Positions 16,280-26,667 of a stretch of 63,361 nt of DNA are shown piece after piece; positions within the stretch are counted from its first letter, which is position 1, and each line of letters opens with the position of its first letter. Where the stretch lies: the NCBI RefSeq assembly GCF_002837135.1, contig NZ_NWBQ01000030.1, positions 1-63,361 on the forward strand, in the 5' to 3' direction. This stretch comes from Macromonas bipunctata. Its GTDB lineage: Bacteria; Pseudomonadota; Gammaproteobacteria; Burkholderiales; Burkholderiaceae_C. Position numbers and translations under genes: made by a program. The notes under the pieces were generated by a model. The model was not told the origin of the DNA, did no database searches, and worked only from the letters and a program-made list of their open reading frames with translations.

Positions 16280-18153
16280 GGCGCGAGTTCCACCTGCAGG
16301 CGTTGTAGCGTGGCACGCAGGGTGGGGTTGTCGGGCTTGAGACGCAGCCCGGCGCGCCAGGTCTCGCGCGCGGCGTCGCGCTGGTTCAGGCTCCACAGCA
16401 CTTCGCCCAGGTGGGCGGCGATTTCGGCGTCGGGGTGCTGGGCGTAGGCTTGTTGCAGCAGGCGCGCCGCCTCGGGCAGGTTGCCCAGCCGGAATTCGAC
16501 CCAGCCCAGGCTGTCGAGGATGTAGCCGTCGTCGGGCGCCAGCGCCAGGGCTTGCTGGATCAGGGCCTTGGCCTCGGGCAGGCGTTCGTTGCGGTCGGCC
16601 AGGGTGTAGCCCAGGGCGTTGTAGGCGTGGTGGTAGTCGGGCTGCTGGGCCATGATGGCGCGCAGCAGTTGTTCCATCTTGTCGAGCTGGCCGGCCTTTT
16701 CGGCGGTCATGGCGTGCTCGTAGCGCAGGTCCATGTCGTCGGGGAAGCGTTCGCTGGCACGCTCGAACACGGCCAGCGCGGTGCTGTACTCTGCTTGGTC
16801 GCGCAGCCACTGGGCCTGGGCCAGCCATTTGCGGCGTTCGGCGCTGGCGGGGGTGTCGGGCAGTGCGTCGAGCAGGGCCTGGCCTTGCGCCTGATGGCCC
16901 AGCCGCGCCAGCAGGTTGGCATGGCGCAGCACCACGGGCACGGGGTCTTCCAGTTTTTCGGTTTCCACGCGCTCCAGCCACGCGCTGGCGCCGGCCAGGT
17001 CGTTGTCTTCTTCGGCCATTTGCGACAGCAGCAGGTACACCGGGTAGTGGTCGGCCGCTTCGGTGCTGAGTTGCAGGTAGCGTTCCAGCGCCTGCCGGGC
17101 GGCGGCACGCTGCTGGGTCTGCCAGTGCAGCTGGCCTTGCAGCAGCCAGGCGCTGGCCAGGTTGGGGTGGGCTTGCAGCAGTTGCTGCAGCTGGGCCTGG
17201 GCGCTGGCGTGCTGGCGCTGTTCCATCAGCGCGCGGATATAGCCTTGCCACAGGCCGGTGTGGGCGTGTGCGCCGCTGTGCTGCAGGTGGCGCTGCACCA
17301 GGGCGCCTGCTTCGTCAGGCAGTTGGGGCATGAGCTCCAGCGCCAGCAGCGCGGCGTTGAGGTGGCCGGGATCGATGTGCAGGGCTTGCCGTGCCGAGGC
17401 CAGCGCCTGCGCCGGTTGCTGGTCGGCCAGTTGCAGGCGGCCGATGGTGGTGTGGGCGGCCGGGGCGGTGTAGGGCTGCTGGGTGGCGCTGTGCAGGGCT
17501 TTCTCGATGGCGCGCAGCGTGGCACCGGGGTGGCTGTTGCGCCCAACCATGGCGGGCAGGGCGCTGATGAGGTCGGGCCGCTGCACCACCGGAGTGTGTT
17601 GCAGCAGGCGCTGCAGCACCGGCACGGCATCGGCCGGGCGGTTGAGTGCCAGCAGGATCTGCAATGTGTAGCGCAGCGGCTCGGCCGTCTGGGGCAGGGC
17701 GGTGCTCCAGGCGCGTGCGGCGGCCAGTGCCGATTCGCCCGCACGGGCCTGCAGCGCCATTTCAATCGCGCGCCTGAACAGCAGCGGGTCGCGTGTCTTG
17801 CGCGCCGCGTCCAGCATCAGCGCGTAGGCGGGGCCGGGCTGCTGGCCACGCTGGTGCATCTCGCTGACCAGCAGCTGGTAGAACAGCCGCCCGTCCAGTG
17901 CCGACACGTGGGGGCTGGACGCCGCCGCTGTGGCATCCGCTGCCGCTGGCTCCTGCGCCACGGCAGGCAGTGCCAGCAGCGCGCTGGCCAATGCCGCTGC
18001 GCCCACACAGGCCTGGCTCCGGCCGCCGGGCATGCGCCAGGAGCCCTGGTGGGGAGCGGATTCTGCAGTCTGCGGCAACGCCGACGGCAATCCCGGTGGC
18101 AGCGGCGGGCGGGTGGTGGCAGCGGTGTGTGGTGTGGCAACGTCCCAATTCAT
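16276..18153 (-). CDS. Large secreted TPR-repeat protein
   Basis: About 625 residues. An N-terminal hydrophobic segment (near residues 50-70, ending LALPAVAQ) suggests export after an unusually long N-region. The rest is a string of TPR helices, for example [44 protein letters not shown] and [21 protein letters not shown]; the last pair is typical of Bam/Lol-linked TPR proteins found next to lolB in Burkholderiales. A role in envelope assembly is inferred only from that neighbourhood. ATG 18153 is preferred over ATG 18162, because the TATTAT -10 element is too close to the latter. It is first in the TPR-lolB-ispE operon and divergent from mutM. Confidence 0.85.
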   Translation of the reverse strand: MNWDVATPHTAATTRPPLPPGLPSALPQTAESAPHQGSWRMPGGRSQACVGAAALASALLALPAVAQEPAAADATAAASSPHVSALDGRLFYQLLVSEMHQRGQQPGPAYALMLDAARKTRDPLLFRRAIEMALQARAGESALAAARAWSTALPQTAEPLRYTLQILLALNRPADAVPVLQRLLQHTPVVQRPDLISALPAMVGRNSHPGATLRAIEKALHSATQQPYTAPAAHTTIGRLQLADQQPAQALASARQALHIDPGHLNAALLALELMPQLPDEAGALVQRHLQHSGAHAHTGLWQGYIRALMEQRQHASAQAQLQQLLQAHPNLASAWLLQGQLHWQTQQRAAARQALERYLQLSTEAADHYPVYLLLSQMAEEDNDLAGASAWLERVETEKLEDPVPVVLRHANLLARLGHQAQGQALLDALPDTPASAERRKWLAQAQWLRDQAEYSTALAVFERASERFPDDMDLRYEHAMTAEKAGQLDKMEQLLRAIMAQQPDYHHAYNALGYTLADRNERLPEAKALIQQALALAPDDGYILDSLGWVEFRLGNLPEAARLLQQAYAQHPDAEIAAHLGEVLWSLNQRDAARETWRAGLRLKPDNPTLRATLQRLQVELAP

Positions 18154-18162
18154 GGCGGCCAT

Positions 18163-18169
18163 GATAATA
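18163..18169. promoter_or_regulatory. Overlapping divergent -10 elements between the TPR gene and mutM
   Basis: GATAATA reads GATAAT on the plus strand (toward mutM, about 32 nt from its ATG) and TATTAT on the minus strand (toward the TPR gene, 10 nt from ATG 18153). Overlapping or symmetric -10 hexamers of this kind are known to give bidirectional promoters. No convincing -35 hexamers are seen on either side. Confidence 0.45.
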
Positions 18170-18199
18170 GATGCCCCTTGTCCACGCCTGTCTTGCACC

Positions 18200-19024
18200 A
18201 TGCCGGAATTGCCCGAAGTTGAAGTCACCCGCCTGAGTTTTGCCGACCGCATTGCCGGGGCCACCGTGCTGGAGCTGCGTCTGGGCAAGCCCTTGCGCTG
18301 GCCGCTGGGTGTGGCGCCGCAGCGTGTGCGTGGCCTGACGGTGCAGCGGGTGCGCCGGCGTGGCAAGTATTTGCTGCTGGACTTGGCCCCGGCGGGGCTG
18401 TTGTTGCTGCATCTGGGCATGTCGGGCCGGGTGCAGTTTGCGCCGGACTTGCCCGCGCCCGGGCCGCACGACCACGCCGATCTGGTGACCACGCACGGCA
18501 CCCTGCGCCTGCACGATCCGCGCCGCTTTGGCGCCGTGGTCTGGGCCGAGGAGGGTGAGGACGCGCCGATCGCGCAAAAATTGCTGGGCCGCCTGGGAGT
18601 GGAGCCCTTGCATGGCGACGCCTTTGAGGTGCAGCCCTTCTGGCAGGCCCTGCAGCGGCGGCGCAGCAGCGTCAAGCAGGTGCTGCTGGCGGGCGATGTG
18701 GTGGTGGGTGTGGGCAACATCTACGCTTCCGAGGCACTGTTCCGCGCCCGCATTGCGCCCACCTTGTCCGCCCACCAGTTGACGCTGGCGCAAGCGCAGG
18801 CGCTGCACCGGGCGATCATCGACGTGCTGGGCGAGGCCGTGGCGCTGGGCGGCAGCACCTTGCGCGACTTCCAGAACGCCTACGGCGAGGACGGCCACTT
18901 CCAGCTCAGTGCCCAGGTGTACGGGCGCAAGGGCCAGCCCTGTACCGTCTGCGCCAGTCCGATTCAAGGTATCGTGCAGGGGCAGCGTTCCACCTTCTTT
19001 TGCCCGCAGTGCCAGGCGGCCTGA
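18200..19024 (+). CDS. mutM: Formamidopyrimidine-DNA glycosylase
   Basis: MutM (Fpg) removes 8-oxoguanine and FaPy lesions opposite C and nicks the abasic site. The N-terminus MPELPEVEV provides the catalytic Pro after Met removal and the conserved Glu. The zinc finger C-x2-C-x16-C-x2-C lies at the C-terminus (CTVC to CPQC), and the helix-two-turn-helix block [15 protein letters not shown] is intact. Length 274 residues is normal. After the start motif the family usually has two arginines (TRR), but here the second is Leu (TRL), a minor oddity. The gene starts a mutM-dynamin-mutY cluster. Confidence 0.96.
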   Translation: MPELPEVEVTRLSFADRIAGATVLELRLGKPLRWPLGVAPQRVRGLTVQRVRRRGKYLLLDLAPAGLLLLHLGMSGRVQFAPDLPAPGPHDHADLVTTHGTLRLHDPRRFGAVVWAEEGEDAPIAQKLLGRLGVEPLHGDAFEVQPFWQALQRRRSSVKQVLLAGDVVVGVGNIYASEALFRARIAPTLSAHQLTLAQAQALHRAIIDVLGEAVALGGSTLRDFQNAYGEDGHFQLSAQVYGRKGQPCTVCASPIQGIVQGQRSTFFCPQCQAA

Positions 19025-19048
19025 TGCAGCCCAACCGAAGGATCGACC

Positions 19049-21034
19049 ATGTCGTTTGTGCAGGAATTTGACGCCCACCACGCCTGGCGTCAGCGCGGGC
19101 TGGCACAGCTGGACGCGCTGGCGGACTGGCTGGCGCAGCACCAGTTGCTCAGCCCCAGCGCGCAAGAGCGCTTGCAGCAGCTGCGGGCCCAGCTCAAGAG
19201 CGACAAGGTGATGGTGGCCTTTGTGGCCGAGTTCTCGCGCGGCAAGTCCGAGCTCATCAACGCGGTGTTCTTTGCCACCTATGGGCGGCGCATCATGCCC
19301 GCCAGTGCCGGGCGCACCACCATGTGCCCGACCGAGCTCGGTTACGACGCCGCGCTGCCACCGTGCCTGCGGTTGCTGCCGATCGACACCCGCCTGCAGC
19401 CGCAGTCCCTGCTGGAGTGGCGCAGCGCCCCCGAAAAATGGACGCGCATCGACCTGGACGTGAACGACCCGCAACAGCTGGCGCAGGCGCTGGAAAAAGT
19501 GGCCGAGGTGCGCCGCGTCAGCCCCGAGGACGCGCGCGCGCTGGGCTTCTGGCACGACGCTGCCCCCGAGGACAACCCCTTGCCTGGCCCCGACGGTCTG
19601 GTGGAGGTGCCGCAGTGGCGCCACGCCCTCATCAACATGGCGCACCCTTTGCTCAAGCAGGGGCTGGTGATTCTGGACACGCCTGGCCTCAACGCCATTG
19701 GCGCCGAGCCCGAACTCACGGTGGGCTTGTTGCCGCAGGCGCATGCGGTGGTGTTCATGCTGGCCGCTGATGCGGGCGTGAGCAAGTCTGATTTGGCCAT
19801 CTGGCGCGAGCATCTGGCGCCGTCGGCGCAACGGGTGGATACTCGGCTGGTGGTGCTCAACAAGATTGATACGCTGTGGGACGACCTGAGTTCGCCCGCG
19901 CAGATCGAGCAGCAGCTGCAGCGCCAGCGCGCACAGTCGGCCAGCGTGCTGGGCCTGCCGCCCGAGAAGGTGCTGGCGGTGTCGGCGCAGAAAGGTCTGC
20001 TGGCCAAGGTGCGCAACGACCCGCTGCTGCTGCGCCAGAGCCGCTTGCCCGACCTGGAACACGCGCTGGCGCACCACGTGCTGGTGCAGCGGCGCCAGAT
20101 CCTGGAAGCCACCGTGGCGCACAAGCTGGCGCTGTTGCGCGCCGAGGTGGAGCAGCAACTCGACACCCGCATGCGCGAACTGCTGGCGCAGGAGCAGGAG
20201 CTGGCGGGCCTGCGCGGCCAGAACGCCACCGTGCTGGCGCAAATGCGCGCCCGCATCGAGCAGGAACAGGCCGCCTTTGACGCCAGCGGCGCGCGCCTGC
20301 AGGCGGTGCGTTCGGTGCATTTCAAGCTGCTGCAGGACTTGTTTGCCTTGCTCAGCCCCAGCCACCTCAAGGCCGAAGTGGCGCAGTTTGCCGCCGCCTT
20401 GCGCCAGCCCGGTGTCAAGTGGGGCGTGAAAAAAGTCTACACCGACACCCTGACCCGCCTGCACCACGACCTGATGCGCGCGCACGGCCTGGTCACCGAA
20501 GCTCAAGACCTGCTGGGCCACCACTTCCGGGCCCTGAATGGCGAGTTCGGCCTGTCGCTGCAACTGCCGCCGTCCCCCGATTTGCTGCAGCTGGCGCAGG
20601 AGCTGGACCTGATCGAACACAACCACCTGCAGTATTTGGGCCTGAGCAACGTGTGGCGCCTGGCGCAGCCCACCTTCACCGACCGGCTGGCGCAGGCCGT
20701 GCTGTCGCGCCTGAAGTCGGTGTTTGAAGCGGCCACCACCGAAGTCGAGGCCTGGAGCCAGGCCGTGACAGCGCAGCTCGACACCCAGCTGCGCGAGCGC
20801 CGCCAGAGCCTGGGCCTGCGGCTGCAGGCGGTGCAGCGCATCCAGCAAGCCGCTGGTGGCCTGGACGAGCGCCTGCAGGATTTGCAGCGGCAACGCGCCG
20901 CGCTGGACGCCGCCCGGCAGACCTGGCCCGCGCTGTGCGGTGATCTGCCCGACCCGGCTGCCCCCGTTGTCCCTGTTGCCGCCACTTCCGCGTCCCTGCC
21001 CGATTCCCATTCCAGTCTGCCAACCCATGTCTGA
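19049..21034 (+). CDS. Dynamin-family GTPase
   Basis: A 661-residue bacterial dynamin-like protein. The GTPase domain has Walker A A-E-F-S-R-G-K-S (60-67), a Thr-containing switch I near GRTTMCPTE, DTPGLN at about 210-215 and NKID at about 271-274. A long charged helical region follows (for example around residues 365-420, rich in Glu, Gln and Arg), as expected for the stalk/neck. No clear transmembrane paddle is seen. An AAGGA ribosome site precedes ATG 19049. It lies 24 nt after mutM and its stop overlaps the mutY start by 8 nt, so the three genes are probably one operon. Bacterial dynamins remodel or protect membranes; the function here is unknown. Confidence 0.85.
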   Translation: MSFVQEFDAHHAWRQRGLAQLDALADWLAQHQLLSPSAQERLQQLRAQLKSDKVMVAFVAEFSRGKSELINAVFFATYGRRIMPASAGRTTMCPTELGYDAALPPCLRLLPIDTRLQPQSLLEWRSAPEKWTRIDLDVNDPQQLAQALEKVAEVRRVSPEDARALGFWHDAAPEDNPLPGPDGLVEVPQWRHALINMAHPLLKQGLVILDTPGLNAIGAEPELTVGLLPQAHAVVFMLAADAGVSKSDLAIWREHLAPSAQRVDTRLVVLNKIDTLWDDLSSPAQIEQQLQRQRAQSASVLGLPPEKVLAVSAQKGLLAKVRNDPLLLRQSRLPDLEHALAHHVLVQRRQILEATVAHKLALLRAEVEQQLDTRMRELLAQEQELAGLRGQNATVLAQMRARIEQEQAAFDASGARLQAVRSVHFKLLQDLFALLSPSHLKAEVAQFAAALRQPGVKWGVKKVYTDTLTRLHHDLMRAHGLVTEAQDLLGHHFRALNGEFGLSLQLPPSPDLLQLAQELDLIEHNHLQYLGLSNVWRLAQPTFTDRLAQAVLSRLKSVFEAATTEVEAWSQAVTAQLDTQLRERRQSLGLRLQAVQRIQQAAGGLDERLQDLQRQRAALDAARQTWPALCGDLPDPAAPVVPVAATSASLPDSHSSLPTHV

Positions 21035-22082
21035 ATTCTTTACCACCCTGGTGCAATGGCAGCGCGTGCATGGGCGCAGCGGCTTGCCGTGGCAGGGTAC
21101 GCGCGATCCGTACCGCGTCTGGCTGTCCGAAATCATGCTGCAGCAGACCCAGGTCGGCACCGTGCTGGCGTACTACCCGCGCTTCCTGGCCCGATTCCCG
21201 GATGTGCAGGCACTGGCCGCCGCGCCGCTGGACGACGTGCTGGCGCTGTGGAGCGGGCTGGGCTACTACACCCGCGCGCGCAACCTACACCGCTGCGCGC
21301 AGGCCGTGGTGCAGGATTGGGGCGGACACTTCCCCGGTACCGCCCAGGCCCTGCAAACCCTGCCGGGCATTGGCCCGTCCACCGCCGCCGCCATCGCCGC
21401 GTTCTGCTTTGGCGAGCGCATCTCCATCCTGGACGGCAACGTCAAGCGCGTGCTGGGCCGCGCGCTGGCGTTCGCGGGCGATCTGGCCGACGCGCGCCAG
21501 GAGCGCCAGCTGTGGCAACACGCCCAGGCCTTGCTGCCGCCGCAGCCCAGCGCCGACGAGATGGTGGCCTACACCCAGGGCCTGATGGACTTGGGCGCGG
21601 GCCTGTGTGCGCGTACCCGCCCCCAGTGCCTGCTGTGCCCGGTGGCGGCCCTGTGCCAGGCCCACCAGCAGCAACGCGCCACCGACTTTCCGGTCAAGAC
21701 GCGCAAGTTGCAACGGCGCACCGTACCCTGGTGCTTGCTGGCGCTGCAGCGCACCGACGGCGCCATCTGGCTGCAGCAGCGGCCCCACAGCGGCATCTGG
21801 GCCGGCCTGTACTGCTTGCCGGTGTTCGATACGCTGGCCGACGGCCTCAATGCATTGGCCCCGCACACCGATGCGCTGGGCGCACCGCAGCTGCAGCCCG
21901 CCTTCCGGCACCAGCTCACGCACCGCGAGCTGGTGTTGCAGCCGGTGCTGCTGCCGTGGCACCACAGCGCCCCCCTGCCGCTGGGGGCTGATACCGGGCG
22001 CTGGGTGGCGCGCTGCAGCGAACTCGACATTGGCCTGCCCGCCCCCGTGCGGCAGTGGCTGCAGGCGCAACTGCCAGATTGA
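21027..22082 (+). CDS. mutY: A/G-specific adenine glycosylase
   Basis: MutY removes adenine mispaired with 8-oxoguanine and so completes the GO repair system begun by MutM. The 351-residue protein has the catalytic Glu in WLSEIMLQQTQV, helix-hairpin-helix LPGIGPSTAAAIAAFCF with the Asp in ILDGNVKRVL, a [4Fe-4S] site C-x6-C-x2-C-x5-C (CARTRPQCLLCPVAALC), and a C-terminal NUDIX-like domain that reads the oxidised base. ATG 21027 lies within the end of the dynamin-like gene. It converges with rapZ, with a 4-nt gap. Confidence 0.96.
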   Translation: MSEFFTTLVQWQRVHGRSGLPWQGTRDPYRVWLSEIMLQQTQVGTVLAYYPRFLARFPDVQALAAAPLDDVLALWSGLGYYTRARNLHRCAQAVVQDWGGHFPGTAQALQTLPGIGPSTAAAIAAFCFGERISILDGNVKRVLGRALAFAGDLADARQERQLWQHAQALLPPQPSADEMVAYTQGLMDLGAGLCARTRPQCLLCPVAALCQAHQQQRATDFPVKTRKLQRRTVPWCLLALQRTDGAIWLQQRPHSGIWAGLYCLPVFDTLADGLNALAPHTDALGAPQLQPAFRHQLTHRELVLQPVLLPWHHSAPLPLGADTGRWVARCSELDIGLPAPVRQWLQAQLPD

Positions 22083-22086
22083 AAAG

Positions 22087-23010
22087 CTACGCGCCGGGTG
22101 CGCCGGGCGGTGCAGGCTCCACGTGGACGGCCAGGCCATCCTGCTCGCGGTGGCGGCGCTGCACCGTCCAGTGTGCGTCGCCCGCAAACGCGCGCGCCAG
22201 CTGTTCCACCAGGTACACCGAGCGGTGCTGGCCCCCGGTGCAACCCACCGCCACCGTGACGTAGCTGCGGTGGTCATCTACCAGCGGCGGCAGCCAGCGC
22301 TGCAGGAAGGCGGTGATGTGCTCCTGCATCGCCTGCACCTCGGGTTCGGCGCGCAAGAAGGCGGCCACGGGCGCGTCCATGCCGGTCAGCGGCTTGAGTT
22401 CGGGCTCGTAGTGCGGGTTGGGCAGCATGCGCACATCGAACACGAAATCGGCGTCCATGGGCACGCCGCGCTTGAAGGCAAACGACTCGAACACCAGCGT
22501 CAGGCTGTGCGGCGTGCGGTGCAGCAATTGCTTGACGTGGCTGCGCAGCTGCGACGCCTTGAGCAAGCTGGTGTCGAGCACCAGCGCCTGCTCGCGCAAC
22601 TCGCCCAGCAGCTCGCGTTCCAGCTCGATGGCGTCGGTGAGCGCCCGGCGCTGATCCAGCTGGGCGTCGTGGTGCGGGATCGACAGCGGGTGCAGCCGCC
22701 GCGTTTCGGAGAAACGCCGCACCAGCGTGTCGGTGGTGGCGTCCAGGAACAGCGCCGTCAGCGTCTGGCCTTGCTGGCGCAGCGTCTGCAGCTGCCGGGC
22801 CAGCCCGGGCAGGGAATGCGCGCTGCGCACGTCCATCGCCACCGCCACCTTGCACGCCGCCTGTTCGCGCTCCAGGGCGATGAAGCGCTCCAGCAGCTCC
22901 GGCGGTAGGTTGTCCACGCAGTAGAAGCCGGCGTCCTCCAGCGCGTGCAGCGCCACCGACTTGCCCGAACCCGACATGCCGGTGATGACGATCAATTCCA
23001 TCTGGCTCAT
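22087..23010 (-). CDS. rapZ: RNase adapter protein RapZ
   Basis: RapZ binds GlcN6P and small RNAs; in enterobacteria it directs RNase E to the sRNA GlmZ, controlling glucosamine-6-phosphate synthesis. The 307-residue protein has Walker A GMSGSGKS (11-18), the family motif [13 protein letters not shown], and the C-terminal domain with [11 protein letters not shown], the conserved RNA-binding block. Whether a GlmZ-like target exists in this organism is unknown. ATG 23010 overlaps the recN stop (ATGA), placing it last in a nadK-recN-rapZ operon. Confidence 0.94.
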   Translation of the reverse strand: MSQMELIVITGMSGSGKSVALHALEDAGFYCVDNLPPELLERFIALEREQAACKVAVAMDVRSAHSLPGLARQLQTLRQQGQTLTALFLDATTDTLVRRFSETRRLHPLSIPHHDAQLDQRRALTDAIELERELLGELREQALVLDTSLLKASQLRSHVKQLLHRTPHSLTLVFESFAFKRGVPMDADFVFDVRMLPNPHYEPELKPLTGMDAPVAAFLRAEPEVQAMQEHITAFLQRWLPPLVDDHRSYVTVAVGCTGGQHRSVYLVEQLARAFAGDAHWTVQRRHREQDGLAVHVEPAPPGAPGA

Positions 23011-24665
23011 GGGTGCAACATCTCCTGTGCGTGGGCCAATGAAGTGGCGGACAGCTGGCCACCCCCCAGCATGCGGGCCAGTTCCTGCACCCGCGCGGTG
23101 GTATCCAGCGGCTGCACGTCGCTGAGGGTGGTGTGGTGGCTGGCGTCGTAGTGCTTGCGCACCTGCAAATGGTGGTGCGCACAGGCGGCCACTTGCGGCA
23201 GGTGCGTCACCGCCAACACCTGCCGGTCGTGCCCGAGCTGGCGCATCAGCCGGCCCACGGTGTGCGCCACCGTGCCGCCAATGCCGCTGTCCACCTCGTC
23301 AAACACCAGCGTGGGGGCGCTGCCCAGCTGGCTGGTGGTGACGGCAATTGCCAGCGCAATGCGCGACAGTTCGCCGCCCGACGCCACCTTGCCAATGGCG
23401 CGCGGCGTGCTGCCCGCGTGGCCCGCCACCAGAAACTCCACCTGGTCCAGTCCGTGCGCCTGCGGCTCGGCCAGCGGCGTGATGTGGACCGTGAAGCGCC
23501 CGCCCGCCATGCCCAGCTCTTGCATCGCCCCGGTGATGGCGGCGGACAGCTGCTGCGCCGCCCGCGCCCGTGCTGCGCTGGTGGTGTCGGCCAGCGCGCG
23601 CAGCGCGTGGTAGGCCTGGCGTTCTTCCTGCTGCAGGGTGGCAATGTCGGCCTGGCGCTCCAGCGCCGCCAGCGCGTCGCGCCAGTCCTGCAGCCGCTGC
23701 GGCAGGGCTTCGGGCGCGCAGCGGTAGCGCCGCGCCAGGTGCAGCCAGTTGGCCAGGCGCTCGTCCAGCGCCGCCAGCGTGGCGGGGTCGGTTTCGGTGC
23801 GGTGGGCGTGCTGTTGCAGGTCGTGGCAGGTGTCTTGCAGCTGCGACAGCGCACCGTCCAGCACCTGCGCCAGCGCCTCGAAGCGTGGTTCGATGTGCTG
23901 CTGGTCCTGCAGCGCCTGCACCGCGCGGTAGATCAGCGCGCAGGCGCCGGCTTCGTCCTCGTCCAGCAGTTGCAGCGCGCGCTGGGCGGTTTCCGTCAGG
24001 CTTTGGGCGTGGGCCAGCCGCCCGTGTTGCAGGTTGAGCTCGTCCCATTCGCCCGGCTGGGGGTTGAGCTTGTCGAGCTCGCCAATCTGCCATTGCAGCC
24101 GTTCGCGTTCCTGTTGCTGGGTCGCTTGCTGTTGCGTGGCCGCGTCCAGCTCGCGGCAGCGTTCGCGCCAGCGTTGCCAGTGCTCGCGCAGCGCGCTGGT
24201 GTCGATGCGGCCATAGCCGTCCAGCAGCTCGCGCACGCTGTGTGGGCGCGTCAGGCCCTGCCAGGCGTGCTGGCCGTGGATGTCCACCAGCTGCTCGCCC
24301 AGCGCCTTGAGTTGGGCCACGGTGGCGCTGTGGCCGTTGATCCAGGCCCGGCTGCGCCCTTGGCCATCGACACTGCGGCGCAGCAGCAGCGGCTCTGCCG
24401 GGTCGTCCTGGGCCAAACCGTGTTCTTCCAGCCACGCCTGCACGCTGGCGGGGGTGTCAAACTCCACCGCCACGTCGCAGCGCGCCGCGCTTTCGCGCAC
24501 CAGGGTGCTGTCGGCGCGCGCGCCCAGCACCAGCTGCAGCGCGTCAATCAGGATGGACTTGCCCGCGCCGGTCTCGCCCGTCAGCACGGTAAAGCCGCCG
24601 TTCCAGTCCAGCTCCAGTTCCTGCACGATGACGAAATCGCGCAACACCATGCGGTGCAGGCTCAC
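23007..24665 (-). CDS. recN: DNA repair protein RecN
   Basis: An SMC-like ATPase for double-strand break repair. Walker [17 protein letters not shown] is near residue 30, a long coiled-coil middle runs roughly from residue 155 to 365, and the C-terminal ABC signature and Walker B read [19 protein letters not shown]. Length 552 is normal. Its start overlaps the nadK stop by 4 nt and its stop overlaps the rapZ start by 4 nt, so translation is coupled through the operon. No LexA-like box was seen by eye in front of nadK, so SOS control is not apparent. Confidence 0.95.
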   Translation of the reverse strand: MSLHRMVLRDFVIVQELELDWNGGFTVLTGETGAGKSILIDALQLVLGARADSTLVRESAARCDVAVEFDTPASVQAWLEEHGLAQDDPAEPLLLRRSVDGQGRSRAWINGHSATVAQLKALGEQLVDIHGQHAWQGLTRPHSVRELLDGYGRIDTSALREHWQRWRERCRELDAATQQQATQQQERERLQWQIGELDKLNPQPGEWDELNLQHGRLAHAQSLTETAQRALQLLDEDEAGACALIYRAVQALQDQQHIEPRFEALAQVLDGALSQLQDTCHDLQQHAHRTETDPATLAALDERLANWLHLARRYRCAPEALPQRLQDWRDALAALERQADIATLQQEERQAYHALRALADTTSAARARAAQQLSAAITGAMQELGMAGGRFTVHITPLAEPQAHGLDQVEFLVAGHAGSTPRAIGKVASGGELSRIALAIAVTTSQLGSAPTLVFDEVDSGIGGTVAHTVGRLMRQLGHDRQVLAVTHLPQVAACAHHHLQVRKHYDASHHTTLSDVQPLDTTARVQELARMLGGGQLSATSLAHAQEMLHP

Positions 24666-25585
24666 GACACCACCCCCTCGTTCCAGTGCAGTTTTTTGCG
24701 CAGGGTGTCAAAGTAGCTCCAGCCCACCGGGTGCAACAGCCGCAGCGTGTGTTCCGAGCGTTGCACCGTGATGCGGTCGCCGTGCAGCAGGCTGGTGAAG
24801 GTCTGCATGTCAAAGTTGGCGCTGGCGTCGCGCCCGCTCACCACCTCCACCGCCACCTCGCCGGTCGATGGCAGCACAATGGGCCGGTTTGACAGCGTGT
24901 GCGGCGCAATCGGGGCCACAATCCAGCCCGCAATCGCCGGGTGCATCAGCGGCCCGCCCGCCGACAGCGCGTAGGCCGTGGAGCCCGTGGGCGACGAGAT
25001 GATCAGCCCGTCGGCGCGCTGGTTGGCTACAAAGCGGCCATCCACCTCCACCCGCAGCTCGATCATGCTGCCCGCGCCACCCCGGTTCACCACCACGTCG
25101 TTCATGGCGATGGTCTCGAAGATGCAATGCCCGTCGCGCCAGACGCTGGCCTTCATCAGCGCGCGGGCGTCCTCCTGGTACTCGCCGCGCAGCATCGGGC
25201 GCAGGCAGGCCTCGTAATCGCCCAGCGGAATGTCGGTGATGAACCCCAGCCGCCCCTGGTTGATGCCCACCACCGGCACCTGGTAGCGTGCCAGCTGGCG
25301 CGCAATGCCCAGCATGGTGCCGTCGCCGCCCATCACCAGCGCCAGGTCGCACTGCGCGCCGATGCCCGCCACGTCCAGCGCCTGGTAATGCGTCAAACCG
25401 GTGTTGAGCGCCGTGTCGCGCTCCAGCGATACCTCGCAGCCCTGCGCGTGCAGAAAATGCGCAATGTTCTCCAGCGCGTCGCGCGAACCCACGGCGTGGT
25501 ATTTTCCGACCAGCGCCACGTGCCGGAACCGCAACGTGGGCCCGGCCAGGCGCTGAACCCGGTTCGAATCAAGAGGCAAATTCAT
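24662..25585 (-). CDS. nadK: NAD kinase
   Basis: Phosphorylates NAD to NADP. The 307-residue protein has the catalytic MGGDGTML motif (about residues 85-92), the NDVVVNRG motif with the conserved N-D/E, and the glycine-rich [16 protein letters not shown] segment. It is first in the nadK-recN-rapZ operon and diverges from hrcA across 36 nt, a neighbour pair common in proteobacteria. No clear promoter hexamers can be picked out in the short divergent gap. Confidence 0.96.
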   Translation of the reverse strand: MNLPLDSNRVQRLAGPTLRFRHVALVGKYHAVGSRDALENIAHFLHAQGCEVSLERDTALNTGLTHYQALDVAGIGAQCDLALVMGGDGTMLGIARQLARYQVPVVGINQGRLGFITDIPLGDYEACLRPMLRGEYQEDARALMKASVWRDGHCIFETIAMNDVVVNRGGAGSMIELRVEVDGRFVANQRADGLIISSPTGSTAYALSAGGPLMHPAIAGWIVAPIAPHTLSNRPIVLPSTGEVAVEVVSGRDASANFDMQTFTSLLHGDRITVQRSEHTLRLLHPVGWSYFDTLRKKLHWNEGVVS

Positions 25586-25621
25586 GCTTGAGGTAGAACA
25601 GAAACTTGTGGAAACCCCGTG

Positions 25622-26644
25622 ATGTTAGACGACCGCGCCCAACTGCTGCTCAAAACCCTGGTCGACCGCTACATTGCCGACGGCCAGCCCGTGGGCTCAC
25701 GCACCCTATCCAAGGCGGCGGGGCTGGATCTGTCGCCCGCCACCATCCGCAACGTGATGAGTGACCTGGAGGACATGGGCCTCATCGCCAGCCCGCACAC
25801 CTCGGCGGGCCGCGTGCCCACCGCGCGCGGCTACCGCCTGTTCGTGGACACCATGCTTACCGTGCGCCGCGACGAACTGGCCACCTTCAACGGCGTGCCG
25901 CCCGCACCGCTGGCGGGCGAGCGGCCACGCCAGGTCATCAACCAGGCCGCGCAGATGCTGTCGAGCCTGTCGCACTTTGTGGGGGTGGTGATGGCGCCGC
26001 GCCCGTCGTCGGTGTTCCGCCACATCGAATTTTTGAGCCTGTCCGAGCGGCGCGTGCTGGTGATCCTGGTCTCGCCCGAGGGCGACGTGCACAACCGCAT
26101 CATCCACACGGCGGTGGAACACAGCCAGGCGCAGCTGCAACAGGCGGCCAACTTCCTCAACGCCAACTACGCGGGGCTGACCATGGAGCAGGTGCGCGAG
26201 CGCCTCAAGACCGAGGTCGATGCCCTGCGCGACGAGATCGCCGCCCTCATGCTCAAGGCGGTCGAACCCAGCCCCGACCAGCCACCCGAGCAGGGCGAGG
26301 TGGTGGTCTCGGGCGAGCGCAACCTGCTCTCGGTCAACGAATTCACGCACGACATGGGCCACCTGCGCAAAATGTTCGACCTGTTCGAGCAAAAAACCCA
26401 ACTGATGCGCTTGCTCGAAGGCTCCAGCCAGGCCGAAGGCGTGCGCATCTTCATCGGCGGCGAAAGCCAGCTGGTGCCGTTCGAGGAGCTGTCGGTGGTC
26501 AGCGCGCCCTACGAGATCGATGGCCAGGTGGTGGGCACGCTGGGCGTGATCGGCCCGCAGCGCATGGCCTACGACCGCATGATCCAGATCGTGGACATCA
26601 CCGCCAAGCTGGTCGGCAACGCCCTGAGTCACCACAAGGCGTAA
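25622..26644 (+). CDS. hrcA: Heat-inducible transcription repressor HrcA
   Basis: HrcA represses groE and dnaK operons by binding the CIRCE inverted repeat, with GroEL as co-factor. The 340-residue protein begins with the winged-helix domain ([27 protein letters not shown], then [18 protein letters not shown]) and continues with the GAF-like regulatory domain; the [10 protein letters not shown] linker is diagnostic. GTG 25619 directly precedes ATG 25622, and the latter is taken. No CIRCE element (TTAGCACTC-N9-GAGTGCTAA) is visible in the window, so its targets lie elsewhere. Confidence 0.95.
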   Translation: MLDDRAQLLLKTLVDRYIADGQPVGSRTLSKAAGLDLSPATIRNVMSDLEDMGLIASPHTSAGRVPTARGYRLFVDTMLTVRRDELATFNGVPPAPLAGERPRQVINQAAQMLSSLSHFVGVVMAPRPSSVFRHIEFLSLSERRVLVILVSPEGDVHNRIIHTAVEHSQAQLQQAANFLNANYAGLTMEQVRERLKTEVDALRDEIAALMLKAVEPSPDQPPEQGEVVVSGERNLLSVNEFTHDMGHLRKMFDLFEQKTQLMRLLEGSSQAEGVRIFIGGESQLVPFEELSVVSAPYEIDGQVVGTLGVIGPQRMAYDRMIQIVDITAKLVGNALSHHKA

Positions 26645-26660
26645 ACCGCAGCGGGGTTTT
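26643..26660 (+). terminator. Weak terminator-like hairpin after hrcA
   Basis: AAACC and GGTTT pair around a GC-rich loop and are followed by one more T. It overlaps the hrcA stop and lies between two convergent genes. The stem is short, so the call is weak. Confidence 0.3.
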
Positions 26661-26667
26661 CAATGCC

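Noticed and set aside
17762-21160. A 1132-codon minus-strand frame opposite mutM and the dynamin-like gene
   Set aside because: Same reason: it mirrors well-supported plus-strand genes, and its product has a shadow-type composition.
25586-25621. A CIRCE element in front of hrcA for autoregulation
   Set aside because: No TTAGCACTC or GAGTGCTAA arms are found in the 36-nt gap or nearby.
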